A stretch of 64,000 nt of DNA, from positions 32,713-96,712 of the forward strand of contig CAJKDY010000010.1 in NCBI GenBank assembly GCA_905198835.1, written 5' to 3'. The notes beneath the pieces were generated by a model. That model ran no database searches and was not told the DNA's origin. It was given only the letters and a program-made list of their open reading frames with translations. A program made the position numbers and the translations under genes. Positions 1-7,548 of this stretch are shown in pieces. The stretch comes from an uncultured Eubacteriales bacterium (GTDB taxonomy: Bacteria > Bacillota > Clostridia > Oscillospirales > Oscillospiraceae). Position 1 is the first letter of the stretch. Each line of letters opens with the position of its first letter.

Positions 1-481
1 GAGCCTTGCCCAAGGCGGCGTTAAAGCGCCACATCCAGAGCTTCACCAGGATAGACGCCCCCAGCACCCCCACCGCCAGCCAGGAAAAAGTCACTATCTC
101 CGGCGTGATGATCTTTTCCACCGAGGTCCTGGCCAGTTCAAAACCCACCAGCAGGATCACCAGGGACACGATGAGCCCGGACACATACTCCGCCCGGCCA
201 TGGCCGAAGGGATGCTCCTTGTCCGCCTTGTGGCCCGCCACCTTGAAGCCCACCAGCGTCACCACGCTGGAAAAGGCGTCGGTCAGGTTGTTCAGAGCGT
301 CGGCGGTCATGGACAGCGAGCGTGTCAAAACCCCCGCCAGCAGTTTGCCCACCGCCAGCAGCAAATTGAGAGCGATGCCCACCGCCCCGGAGAGCTGCCC
401 GCACCGCTCCCGCCGGCCGGAACTGACCTGCTCCCCGCCCCGGAGCAGCCGCCGGACCAGCCATTGAGATGGCGTCTTCAC
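1..481 (-). CDS. Cation diffusion facilitator (CDF) transporter, N-terminal part, runs off the window
   Basis: An inner-membrane divalent metal cation/proton antiporter of the CDF family; only the first 160 residues are in the window. The visible protein has a basic N-terminus, a hydrophobic segment at about residues 31-52, the CDF metal-site region with the motif ADALNNLTDAFSS (residues 60-72), the motif HPFGHGRAEY (90-99) that follows transmembrane helix 2, and further hydrophobic segments. The start is a GTG at 479-481: it is the only start codon after an in-frame TAA at 503-505, and an AAGGGGGG ribosome binding site lies about 10 bases upstream. The metal (Zn, Fe or Mn) cannot be told from this fragment. 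The family call is firm; the C-terminal domain is not visible. Confidence 0.88.
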   Translation of the reverse strand, partial: MKTPSQWLVRRLLRGGEQVSSGRRERCGQLSGAVGIALNLLLAVGKLLAGVLTRSLSMTADALNNLTDAFSSVVTLVGFKVAGHKADKEHPFGHGRAEYVSGLIVSLVILLVGFELARTSVEKIITPEIVTFSWLAVGVLGASILVKLWMWRFNAALGKA

Positions 482-572
482 ACCCTCGCCCCCCTTCCAT
501 GCTTATAACCGTATATTATCCATCGGCCCCAAGAGAAAGTCAAGGCTAACCTCCCAAGGTCAACGCTCCCTC

Positions 573-601
573 TTGACACACTCGAACAGTCGTGCTATAA
601 T
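573..601 (+). promoter_or_regulatory. Sigma-A promoter for the radical SAM/DUF4130 pair
   Basis: TTGACA at 573-578 and TATAAT at 596-601 with a 17-bp spacer match the consensus perfectly. The predicted transcript start is about 28 bases before the start codon at 637. Confidence 0.85.
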
Positions 602-636
602 GGAACAGAAGTTCCAGAAAAGAGGAGGCGACCGCT

Positions 637-1905
637 GTGGACCGGATGGAAAAGCTGACCATTTTGGCCGACGCGGCCAAGTACGACGTGGCCTGTACCT
701 CCAGCGGAGTGAAGCGAAACCACCGCTCGGGGAAAGTTGGCTCCGCCGTCAACTACGGCTGCTGCCATACCTTCACCGCCGACGGCCGCTGCGTCAGCCT
801 TTTGAAAGTCCTATTCAGCAACGCCTGCGCCTATGACTGTGCCTACTGCGTCAACCGCCGCTCCAACGACGTCCCCCGGGCCACCTTCACCCCCCGGGAG
901 CTTTGCGAGCTGACCATGGATTTTTACCGGCGCAACTATATCGAAGGGCTGTTTCTGTCCTCGGCGGTGGTGGGCACCCCGGACCGCACCATGGAGCTGA
1001 TGATCGAGACGGTGCGGCTTTTGCGCGTGGAGTACCGCTTCAACGGCTACATCCACGCCAAAGCCATTCCCGGCGCGGACCCCGCCCTAGTGCAGGCCAT
1101 GGGCCTGCTTGCCGACCGCATGAGCGTCAATATCGAGCTGCCCTCGGAAAAGAGCTTGAATCTCCTCTGCCCGGACAAGGGGAAAACGCCCATCTTGGGT
1201 AACATGGCCCAGATCCGGGACGGCATCACCCAAAGCAAGCAAGAGCTGGCCATTTACCGGCACGCCCCTCGCTTCGCCCCGGCGGGACAGTCCACCCAGA
1301 TGATCGTAGGGGCCACCCCGGAGAGCGACCTCCACATCCTGCGCCTGACCCAGAGCCTATACCGCCGTTACCAGCTCAAGCGGGTGTTCTTTTCGGCCTA
1401 TATCCCCATGGGCGCGGGCCCCAACCTGCCGATCCCCCAAACCTATCAGCCGCCCCTGCTGCGGGAGCACCGGCTCTACCAGGCCGACTGGCTGCTGCGC
1501 TATTATCAGTTTGACGCCGAGGAGCTGCTGGACGACGCCCACCCCGACTTCGACCCCTCCCTGGACCCCAAATGCTGCTGGGCGGTCAACCACCCGGAGT
1601 TTTTCCCCGTGGAGGTGAACCGGGCCGACTATGAAGCGCTGCTGCGGGTCCCCGGGGTGGGGGTAACTTCGGCCCGGAAGATCCTTCTGGCCCGGCGGCA
1701 CTGCACCCTGGATTTCCCTCATCTGAAAAAGCTGGGAGTGGTGCTCAAGCGGGCCCAGTATTTCCTGCTTTGCAACGGCAAACCCATGGAGGCTCTGCGC
1801 TTTCGCTGGGAGTCCCTGCCCACCCGCCTGGCCGCTCTGGATGCCTCCAGCCGGGGCGTCGGCCTGGACCAACTCAGTCTGTTTGACGGCCAAAGGGGGG
1901 CGTAG
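637..1905 (+). CDS. Putative DNA modification/repair radical SAM protein (TIGR03916-like)
   Basis: A radical SAM enzyme of the family named for its genomic link to uracil-DNA-glycosylase-like proteins; reaction and substrate are unknown. The 422-residue protein carries the cluster motif CAYDCAYC with Cys64, Cys68 and Cys71, preceded by a conserved CCHTF segment. Near residues 337-350 there is a helix-hairpin-helix-like sequence, VPGVGVTSARKI, a common non-specific DNA-binding motif, which supports action on DNA. The start is GTG at 637, 8 bases after an AGAGGAGG site. The next gene begins one base after the stop codon and is the expected partner (DUF4130), so the two are co-translated. This copy and its partner are not fused to a UDG domain. 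Family confidence is high; a role in DNA repair is only inferred from association. Confidence 0.85.
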   Translation: MDRMEKLTILADAAKYDVACTSSGVKRNHRSGKVGSAVNYGCCHTFTADGRCVSLLKVLFSNACAYDCAYCVNRRSNDVPRATFTPRELCELTMDFYRRNYIEGLFLSSAVVGTPDRTMELMIETVRLLRVEYRFNGYIHAKAIPGADPALVQAMGLLADRMSVNIELPSEKSLNLLCPDKGKTPILGNMAQIRDGITQSKQELAIYRHAPRFAPAGQSTQMIVGATPESDLHILRLTQSLYRRYQLKRVFFSAYIPMGAGPNLPIPQTYQPPLLREHRLYQADWLLRYYQFDAEELLDDAHPDFDPSLDPKCCWAVNHPEFFPVEVNRADYEALLRVPGVGVTSARKILLARRHCTLDFPHLKKLGVVLKRAQYFLLCNGKPMEALRFRWESLPTRLAALDASSRGVGLDQLSLFDGQRGA

Positions 1906-1906
1906 C

Positions 1907-2770
1907 GTGGAGGGCTTTGCCTATCACTACGACGGCACCTTTGCTGGATTTTTGTGCTGCGTGCGGGACATCTACCAATATCATGAGCCGCCCAACCTCT
2001 TCCTCACCCTGGAAGAGGACCGGCCCAGCCTTTATCATGAGCGCTATGTGGAAACTGACCCCCTCCTGGCCCAGCGGGTCTACCGCCGCCTGGGCCAGCG
2101 TCTGGGGCGAAACGGTCTCCGGATGGTGCTGGAGGGGTTTTTGACCACCCTGGACGCTAAGGAGCGGCGACTCTGGGAACTGATCGATTTCGGCTTTCAG
2201 GTGGGGCCGGGGGTAGAAAAACACCTGGAGAACGACCAGGTCCTCCAGGTGGGCAAAGCCATACGCCACCTCCAGCGCGAGTGCGAGCTGCTCACCGGCT
2301 TTGTCCGCTTCTCCCAGTATGACGGCTTCCTGGCAGGGGAGATCGCTCCAAAAAACCAGGTGCTGCCCATTCTGCGCGTCCACTTTTGCGACCGGCTGGC
2401 GGGCGAGCGCTTTCTGCTCTACGACAAGACCCACGCCCAGCTTCTGCTCCACCAGCCCGGGCCAGAGAACCGGGGGCGGGGCCAATGGGCCATCGTCGAG
2501 GCCCGGGACTTCACCCTGCCCCCGCCTGGGGAAGAAGAGCGCCGCTGCCGGGACCTGTGGCGGCGGTTCTACGACACCCTGGCCATCGAAAGCCGCTATA
2601 ACCCCAAGTGCCGACAGACCCATATGCCTAAGCGCTACTGGGACTGCATGACCGAGTTTCAGACCGACGACCCGTCAGCCCCCTCTTCCCCCGCTCTGGG
2701 CAGCACGCCCCACTCCGGCAGCGGCAGCCGCTGCATGGCGGAGAACACATACTCCTTCAAGTCCGGGTAG
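1907..2770 (+). CDS. DUF4130 domain protein (TIGR03915-like probable DNA metabolism protein)
   Basis: Partner of the upstream radical SAM protein; this family occurs almost only next to it and in some genomes is fused to a uracil-DNA-glycosylase-like domain. The biochemical role is unknown. The start is GTG at 1907, one base after the upstream stop, giving 287 residues that begin VEGFAYHYDGTFAGFL. Conserved family segments are visible, including the early YDGTF(A/E)GFL and the late KRYWDCMTEFQ. After that last motif about 40 residues of low-complexity Ser/Pro sequence follow, encoded antisense to the 3' end of ttcA; the two genes converge and overlap by 112 bp. The extension may be a non-functional read-through tail. 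Confidence 0.8.
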   Translation: MEGFAYHYDGTFAGFLCCVRDIYQYHEPPNLFLTLEEDRPSLYHERYVETDPLLAQRVYRRLGQRLGRNGLRMVLEGFLTTLDAKERRLWELIDFGFQVGPGVEKHLENDQVLQVGKAIRHLQRECELLTGFVRFSQYDGFLAGEIAPKNQVLPILRVHFCDRLAGERFLLYDKTHAQLLLHQPGPENRGRGQWAIVEARDFTLPPPGEEERRCRDLWRRFYDTLAIESRYNPKCRQTHMPKRYWDCMTEFQTDDPSAPSSPALGSTPHSGSGSRCMAENTYSFKSG

Positions 2771-3411
2771 CGTTTGGATAATTCCGCCACCAGTTCCTTG
2801 GCCTCCTGCCGCTTGGTAGAGCCGTCGGCGGGGCAGAGATTCTTTACCACCGGCAGCCCGTTTCGCTCCACCGCGGAACGGACCTGGCCTTCCGTGCTAT
2901 ACAAAAGAGGCCGGATCTGAGTTACCCCGGTGCGGTCCAGATAGGTCACCGGTTGGAAGCAGTTGAGCCGTCCCTCATAAAATAGGCTCATAAAAAAGGT
3001 CTCCACCGCGTCGTCCCGGTGGTGGCCCAGGGCGATCTTAGAAAGGCCCAGCTCGGCCATGGCGTTATGGAGCGCCCCCCGGCGCATCTTGGCGCACAGC
3101 GAGCAGGGATTTTTCTCCTTTCGGTAGTCAAAAATGACCTCGAAGATCTGGGTCTTGACCAGGTGAAAGGGCACCTCCAGCTTGACGCACAGTTCCGCCA
3201 GAGGCGAGAAGTCCATCTTGCCCCCGGACATATCTAAGGTGATGGCCTCCACAGTGAAGGGCTTAGGGTAGAACTCCCGCAGCTTGGCAAGCGCCGCCAG
3301 GGTCACCACCGAGTCCTTGCCGCCGGACACCCCCACCGCTACCCGGTCTCCGGGCGCGATCATCCGATAGTCCTCCACGCACCGCCGCATCTGGGACACG
3401 ATCTGCCGCAT
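2659..3411 (-). CDS. ttcA: tRNA 2-thiocytidine biosynthesis protein TtcA family (PP-loop ATPase)
   Basis: Family role: ATP-dependent thiolation of cytidine-32 in tRNAs in the cytoplasm, using an Fe-S cluster. The 250-residue protein has the PP-loop motif SGGKDS at residues 29-34 and a CxxC pair at Cys103/Cys106 (PCSLC) with a third cysteine at Cys193 (NLCPADG), matching the TtcA cluster ligands. The motif LGHHRDDAVETFF (128-140) is typical of the family. The ATG at 3411 is preferred over an in-frame start at 3537 because an AGAGGGGGG site precedes it and the extra N-terminus would be hydrophobic, AT-rich and unlike TtcA. It is shorter than the E. coli protein (311 residues). Its 3' end overlaps the convergent DUF4130 gene. 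Members of the wider TtcA/TtuA superfamily modifying another nucleotide cannot be excluded. Confidence 0.85.
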   Translation of the reverse strand: MRQIVSQMRRCVEDYRMIAPGDRVAVGVSGGKDSVVTLAALAKLREFYPKPFTVEAITLDMSGGKMDFSPLAELCVKLEVPFHLVKTQIFEVIFDYRKEKNPCSLCAKMRRGALHNAMAELGLSKIALGHHRDDAVETFFMSLFYEGRLNCFQPVTYLDRTGVTQIRPLLYSTEGQVRSAVERNGLPVVKNLCPADGSTKRQEAKELVAELSKRYPDLKEYVFSAMQRLPLPEWGVLPRAGEEGADGSSV

Positions 3412-3530
3412 TCGGCGCCCCCCCTCTCCCAAAAAAGCAAATTTAAAAGTGAGCATTCGCGAGCATAAGAAAGCATAAGCCAGAAAATCAAAGAATTTGA
3501 TTTTTAAGATAAAAAAATTCCAAAAAGTCG

Positions 3531-3559
3531 TTGACACCGGCGGTCAAAAGCATTATAAT
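3531..3559 (+). promoter_or_regulatory. Promoter of rplM-rpsI
   Basis: TTGACA at 3531-3536, a 17-bp spacer and TATAAT at 3554-3559, about 70 bases before rplM. Both hexamers are consensus, as expected for a ribosomal protein operon. Confidence 0.85.
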
Positions 3560-3636
3560 ACAACACGCTCGACTTTGTAAAGTCAACTTTTCCCGGGCTT
3601 TCCCGGGCATTTCAAACGAAAGCGAGAGATTACACT

Positions 3637-4068
3637 ATGTCCACTTTTATGGCCAACAAGGGCAACATCGTGCGCAAGTGGCATGTAGTCGACGCCGCCG
3701 GCAAGCCTCTGGGCAAGACCGCCGTCATCGTCGCCGACCTGCTGCGGGGCAAGCGTAAGCCCGAGTACACCCCCCACGCCGACTGCGGCGACTTCGTCAT
3801 CGTCATCAACGCCGAGAAGGCCATCCTCACCGGCAAGAAGATGGAGCAGAAGTTCTACCGCACCCACTCCGGCTATCCCGGCGGTCTCCATGAGACCAAG
3901 TACCGTCTGCTCATGCAGGATAAGCCCGAGCTCGCCATGAAGCTGGCTGTCCGCGGCATGATGCCCCGCAACACCGTCACCAAGGACTCGCTGTCCCGGC
4001 TCAAGATCTACCGCGGCGCGGAGCACCCCCACGCTGCTCAGCAGCCTGAACTCTACACCCAGGCGTAA
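3637..4068 (+). CDS. rplM: 50S ribosomal protein L13
   Basis: Early-assembling protein of the large ribosomal subunit. The 143-residue product has the normal bacterial length and shows the family features: N-terminal RKWHVVDAAGKPLGK, the DFVIVINAEK segment, YRTHSGYPGG and the C-terminal RGMMPRN and LKIYRGAEHPH motifs. It forms the conserved rplM-rpsI operon with S9, 14 bases downstream, under the promoter at 3531-3559. Nothing unusual was seen. Confidence 0.98.
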   Translation: MSTFMANKGNIVRKWHVVDAAGKPLGKTAVIVADLLRGKRKPEYTPHADCGDFVIVINAEKAILTGKKMEQKFYRTHSGYPGGLHETKYRLLMQDKPELAMKLAVRGMMPRNTVTKDSLSRLKIYRGAEHPHAAQQPELYTQA

Positions 4069-4082
4069 GGAGGATCAACACA

Positions 4083-4487
4083 ATGTATAAGAGTAAGAAG
4101 CCTTATCACTACGGCACCGGCCGCCGGAAGTCCTCCGTGGCCCGGGTCCACCTCTTCCCCAACGGCACCGGCTCCATCACCATCAACGGCCGGGACATCG
4201 AGGAGTACTTCGGTCTGGAGACCCTGAAGCTCATCGTCCGTCAGCCCCTGGTCACCACCTCCACCATCGGTAAGGTGGACGTGGTCGCCACCGTCACTGG
4301 CGGCGGCGTCACCGGCCAGGCCGGCGCCATCCGCCACGGCATTGCCCGTGCCCTGCTTCTGATGAACGAGGAGTTCCGTCCGGCCCTGAAGTCCGCCGGC
4401 TTCCTCACCCGCGACCCTCGTATGAAGGAGCGCAAGAAGTACGGCCTGCACGCCGCCCGTCGCGCGCCCCAATTCTCCAAGCGCTGA
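4083..4487 (+). CDS. rpsI: 30S ribosomal protein S9
   Basis: Small-subunit protein whose C-terminal tail reaches the P-site tRNA. The 134-residue product has the typical N-terminal GTGRRKSSVARV, the central GGGVTGQAGAIRHGIARAL and the conserved basic tail RAPQFSKR. It follows rplM by 14 bases with a GGAGG ribosome binding site and is followed directly by an intrinsic terminator. Confidence 0.98.
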   Translation: MYKSKKPYHYGTGRRKSSVARVHLFPNGTGSITINGRDIEEYFGLETLKLIVRQPLVTTSTIGKVDVVATVTGGGVTGQAGAIRHGIARALLLMNEEFRPALKSAGFLTRDPRMKERKKYGLHAARRAPQFSKR

Positions 4488-4500
4488 TATATCAAGCAAA

Positions 4501-4532
4501 CCCCGGAGCCACAACGGCTCCGGGGTTTTTTC
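4501..4532 (+). terminator. Intrinsic terminator of rplM-rpsI
   Basis: A 10-bp GC-rich stem (CCCCGGAGCC / GGCTCCGGGG) with a 5-base loop is followed by TTTTTTC, 13 bases after the rpsI stop codon. Confidence 0.9.
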
Positions 4533-4604
4533 TTTTGGCTCATTTTGATATGATCTGATACAATTAAGCCCAAAAAGTTGAGGTTCATTTTGAGGTTAAA
4601 AAAC

Positions 4605-5843
4605 TCAATCCATGCGCTCCATGGTCCCCAAAAAGAGGGGTGCGCCGGTTTCCAGATCCACGATACCGTAGACAAAGGGCCGGTCAAAGGTAAGGTAGAT
4701 CAGATCATCCGGCGGCATAGCGGAAGCCGCGTCCATGATCACCGCCGTCACCGCCGCCGCCTCGGTGCCCTTTTCGTTGAGCTCAAAGGCGGTCTTGTGG
4801 ATGACATCGCCGATGTAGAGCGGATAGCCCTCTTTGCTCTGGCCCATGGCGGTGAAGTCGGCATCGCCGGGGTCAAAGGCGCCGGTCAGGCCCATGGCCT
4901 CCAGGGTGTCCTTCAGTTCGTCGCTCCACTCCGTCTTGAACTTGGGCACGGTCAGCTGCACCCGGGTCTCCCGCTGTGTGTCCAGCAGGGTCTTGACGGT
5001 GGAGCCGTCCCAGCCGGCCAGATAGTCGGTAAGGCTCGTCCCCTGGTCGGGAAGCATGAGCAGCAACCCCAGCTTGCCGTCGTCGTAGGGCAGGGCCACC
5101 CCCTGTCCACCATCGTGGGACAGGTAGCTCTCCTGCCGGGTCCCGTTGCTCATGCCCTGGGGCTGAGAGACGGTGCCGTCGGCATTTCGGAAGTCCATGG
5201 TCCATTCGTGGGTAGGGGTCTCAAAGGGGCGCTGGAACTGGTTTTTAAAGTAAATGGCGTTGACCAGGGCCAGCACAGCCTGATCGTCAAAGCGGTCCAC
5301 CACGCTGGGGATCATCCCCTTCGTAGCCTCGTCCACCCAGCCGTTGACCATCTTCACCGTGTCCGGGGCCTGGAGATCGGCGTGGTAGAGCTCCGCCCCG
5401 AAGTAGTTTTGGCAGGTGAGGACGAATTCATCGTTCAAGAGCAGGTCCGGGTCGCACCACAGGCTGTTGGCCAGGGTGGTCTGACTGGAGCCGCCCAGGT
5501 CCGAATAGTCCTCCATCAGCGCCAGACAGTAGGCGCTCAAAGCGCCCTTGTCCATGCCAAAGAGCTGGGCGAACTCTCCTGCGGTATCCCCCGCCGCGCC
5601 GGAGGAGGTCATGCCCAGAGCCAGGGTCACTGACAGAGGCGACAGCAGGGTGTTTTCCCCCTCGACACGGCCCTGGCGCAGCAGATCCAGAGCAAAGCCG
5701 GCGTAGGCCGCCTCCTGCTCCGCGGTACGTTCCCCAGGGAACAGGTCCACAATCCCCTGGGCCTGGATGGGCTCCGGAGCCGGGGTCTTCTGGCAGCTTG
5801 TCAGCATAAGTACGGATAGAAGCAGAGAAAGTACACGTCCCAT
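4605..5843 (-). CDS. Serpin-family lipoprotein (serine protease inhibitor)
   Basis: Suicide-substrate inhibitor of serine or cysteine proteases, predicted to be anchored outside the cell. The 412-residue protein starts with a lipoprotein signal peptide ending in LMLTSC (lipobox Cys17). The serpin core follows: NTLLSPLSVTLALGM, the NAIYFKNQFQRPF region, and a reactive-centre hinge EKGTEAAAVTAV of the inhibitory type (small residues, no proline), then FDRPFVYGIVD. Counting from the hinge Glu as P17 puts P1-P1' at Ala-Ser, which suggests elastase-like targets; this is an estimate. The start is ATG 5843, which has an AAGGAG site; the longer frame from 5894 would bury the signal peptide. It lies 63 bases downstream of degV with no clear promoter, so co-transcription is likely. 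Confidence 0.9.
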   Translation of the reverse strand: MGRVLSLLLSVLMLTSCQKTPAPEPIQAQGIVDLFPGERTAEQEAAYAGFALDLLRQGRVEGENTLLSPLSVTLALGMTSSGAAGDTAGEFAQLFGMDKGALSAYCLALMEDYSDLGGSSQTTLANSLWCDPDLLLNDEFVLTCQNYFGAELYHADLQAPDTVKMVNGWVDEATKGMIPSVVDRFDDQAVLALVNAIYFKNQFQRPFETPTHEWTMDFRNADGTVSQPQGMSNGTRQESYLSHDGGQGVALPYDDGKLGLLLMLPDQGTSLTDYLAGWDGSTVKTLLDTQRETRVQLTVPKFKTEWSDELKDTLEAMGLTGAFDPGDADFTAMGQSKEGYPLYIGDVIHKTAFELNEKGTEAAAVTAVIMDAASAMPPDDLIYLTFDRPFVYGIVDLETGAPLFLGTMERMD

Positions 5844-5906
5844 GGGGCACACTCCTTTTCTGTCTGATGCCTTTTTAGACGCTGCCCATCCCACAAAGTT
5901 CCAGCC

Positions 5907-6752
5907 TCAGCCCTTCTTGAAAAAGGCCACCGCGATGGCCCCTGGGCCAACATGGGTCCCGATGGTGCCGCCGATAGTGCATACCGGCAGCGACGGTACA
6001 TACTGTTCCCATAGGGGCCGGCTATCCTCCATGTACTTGCGCAGCAGCTCGTCGCTCAGGCCGGTATAGCCCAGACTGTGGGGCCGGGCAAAGTCCACGC
6101 CGCCGTCCTTCTGGCTCTCCTCCATCAGCAGGTTGTTGCCGTTTTTGGAGCCACGGGCCTTGCCGATGACCTTCACCTCGCCGTCCTCCACCGTGACCAC
6201 CGGCTTGATGGACAAAAGACCCCCCACCAGCGCCGCCGAGGCCGAGAGCCGCCCACCCCGCTTGAGGTATTCCAGGGTGTCCAAGAGCGCCACGATGCGG
6301 ATCTGGCCCCGCTCCGCCTCCAGCTGCCGGGCGATGTCCTCCGCGACCATCCCCTGGGCAACCATCTCCACCGCCCGGCGCACCAGCAGCGCCTCGGCGA
6401 TGGTGACGTTGAGACTGTCCACCACGAAGACCTGGCCGGGAAACTCCGCGGCGGCGATGCAGGCGCTCTGGTAGGTCCCGGAGAGCTTGGAAGACAGGGT
6501 GATGCACACCACCGTCTCCCCACGGTCAATGGCCTGGGCAAAGGCGTCCTCAAACTGGCCCGGAGCGATCTGGCTGGTGGTGGGCAGACTGTCCCCCTCA
6601 ATGAGCAGCTCGTAAAACTGCCGGTGGGTCAGATCTACACCGTCCTGGTACTGCCTGTCTCCAAAACTCACCGTCATGGGCAGCACGCTCACACAGTCCG
6701 GCCAGGGCTGGGGCAGGTCCGAAGCGGAATCGGTCACGATACGGATATTCAC
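5907..6752 (-). CDS. DegV family protein (fatty-acid-binding)
   Basis: DegV/FakB-like proteins bind a fatty acid and, in Firmicutes, present it to the FakA kinase for phosphorylation. The 281-residue protein has the expected DSASD (residues 8-12), a TSQ segment in the fatty-acid pocket region, ITLSSKLSGTYQSA, EYLKRGGRLS and the LLSIKPV segment. The start is GTG at 6750-6752, chosen because it places IRIVTDSASDLP at the N-terminus as in the family and has AAGGAG 6 bases upstream. No fakA partner is next to it. The neighbouring divergent plsY also works in fatty-acid use for phospholipids. Confidence 0.92.
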   Translation of the reverse strand: MNIRIVTDSASDLPQPWPDCVSVLPMTVSFGDRQYQDGVDLTHRQFYELLIEGDSLPTTSQIAPGQFEDAFAQAIDRGETVVCITLSSKLSGTYQSACIAAAEFPGQVFVVDSLNVTIAEALLVRRAVEMVAQGMVAEDIARQLEAERGQIRIVALLDTLEYLKRGGRLSASAALVGGLLSIKPVVTVEDGEVKVIGKARGSKNGNNLLMEESQKDGGVDFARPHSLGYTGLSDELLRKYMEDSRPLWEQYVPSLPVCTIGGTIGTHVGPGAIAVAFFKKG

Positions 6753-6804
6753 AACGCACTCCTTCTTTCCTTTTAAAAGTTCTGTTCTCACATCTTTCCT
6801 TAAT

Positions 6805-6833
6805 AAAATACCACACTCTTCCCCAAACTTCAA
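6805..6833 (-). promoter_or_regulatory. Promoter of degV (and probably the serpin)
   Basis: On the minus strand TTGAAG (6833-6828), a 17-bp spacer and TATTTT (6810-6805), 52 bases before the GTG start. It lies back-to-back with the plsY promoter. Confidence 0.6.
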
Positions 6834-6867
6834 GCAGTAAGTGGAAAATACCCAGCTGTCCGAAAAC

Positions 6868-6896
6868 TTGACAAATTTCTGCCGTGAACGTATACT
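6868..6896 (+). promoter_or_regulatory. Promoter of plsY-glycosyltransferase operon
   Basis: TTGACA at 6868-6873 and TATACT at 6891-6896 separated by 17 bp, 37 bases before the plsY start codon. Confidence 0.8.
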
Positions 6897-6933
6897 GTGT
6901 ATCACGATAAACGCTAGGAAAGGGGGCGCTGCT

Positions 6934-7548
6934 ATGTCCTCCACTACGATCCTCTATATTGTGGCCGGGTATCTCTCCGGCAGCGTCCTCTTTGCCCGTC
7001 TGGCCGCGGCAGTGCTGGGCAAGGGTGAGGTGGAGAACGCCGGGGAGGACCGCAATCCCGGCGCCGCCAACGCCTTTCGCTGTGGCTTTTGGTGCGGCGT
7101 CATCGCCCTGGTGGGCGACCTGGGCAAGGCCTTTTGGCCTGTTTTTTGCTACTGCCGCTTTTCTGGCGGTCTTCTGCAAGGGCCCATCTCCCTGGCCCTG
7201 GTCATCGCCGCGCCGGTGGTGGGTCACGCCCTGCCTCTCTGGCATCACTTTAAAGGCGGCAAGGGCATCGCTTCCTCCTTTGGCTCATTGCTGGGTCTGT
7301 TCCCCTTCTGGCAGCCGGCGGTGCTTTTCGCGGTCATCTTTGTCTTTTTCTCCGTGGTACTGCGGATCGACCCCCACTTTTACCGTACCGTCGTCACCTA
7401 TCTGGTGACGGCCGTCACCTTCTTTTTCCGCTACCCGGCCGGAGTGTGGGGCGGGTTCGCCCTCATCTCGGGCACGGTACTGCTGCGGCTGCATTGGAGC
7501 AAGGAGCACCGGGCCAAGCCGGCGGTGAAGCTGCTATGGATGCGCTGA
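6934..7548 (+). CDS. plsY: Glycerol-3-phosphate acyltransferase PlsY family
   Basis: Integral membrane enzyme that transfers an acyl group from acyl-phosphate to glycerol-3-phosphate, the first step of phospholipid synthesis. The 204-residue protein contains the three PlsY signatures: GYLSGSVLFARL (12-23), NPGAANAFR (41-49) and HALPLWHHFKGGKGIASSFG. Hydrophobic segments alternate with these loops. It is somewhat divergent: the loop before NPGAAN is acidic. ATG 6934 is chosen because of the AAAGGGGG site and the correct N-terminus. The next gene overlaps its end by 13 bases, so the two are translationally coupled in a membrane-lipid operon. Confidence 0.85.
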   Translation: MSSTTILYIVAGYLSGSVLFARLAAAVLGKGEVENAGEDRNPGAANAFRCGFWCGVIALVGDLGKAFWPVFCYCRFSGGLLQGPISLALVIAAPVVGHALPLWHHFKGGKGIASSFGSLLGLFPFWQPAVLFAVIFVFFSVVLRIDPHFYRTVVTYLVTAVTFFFRYPAGVWGGFALISGTVLLRLHWSKEHRAKPAVKLLWMR

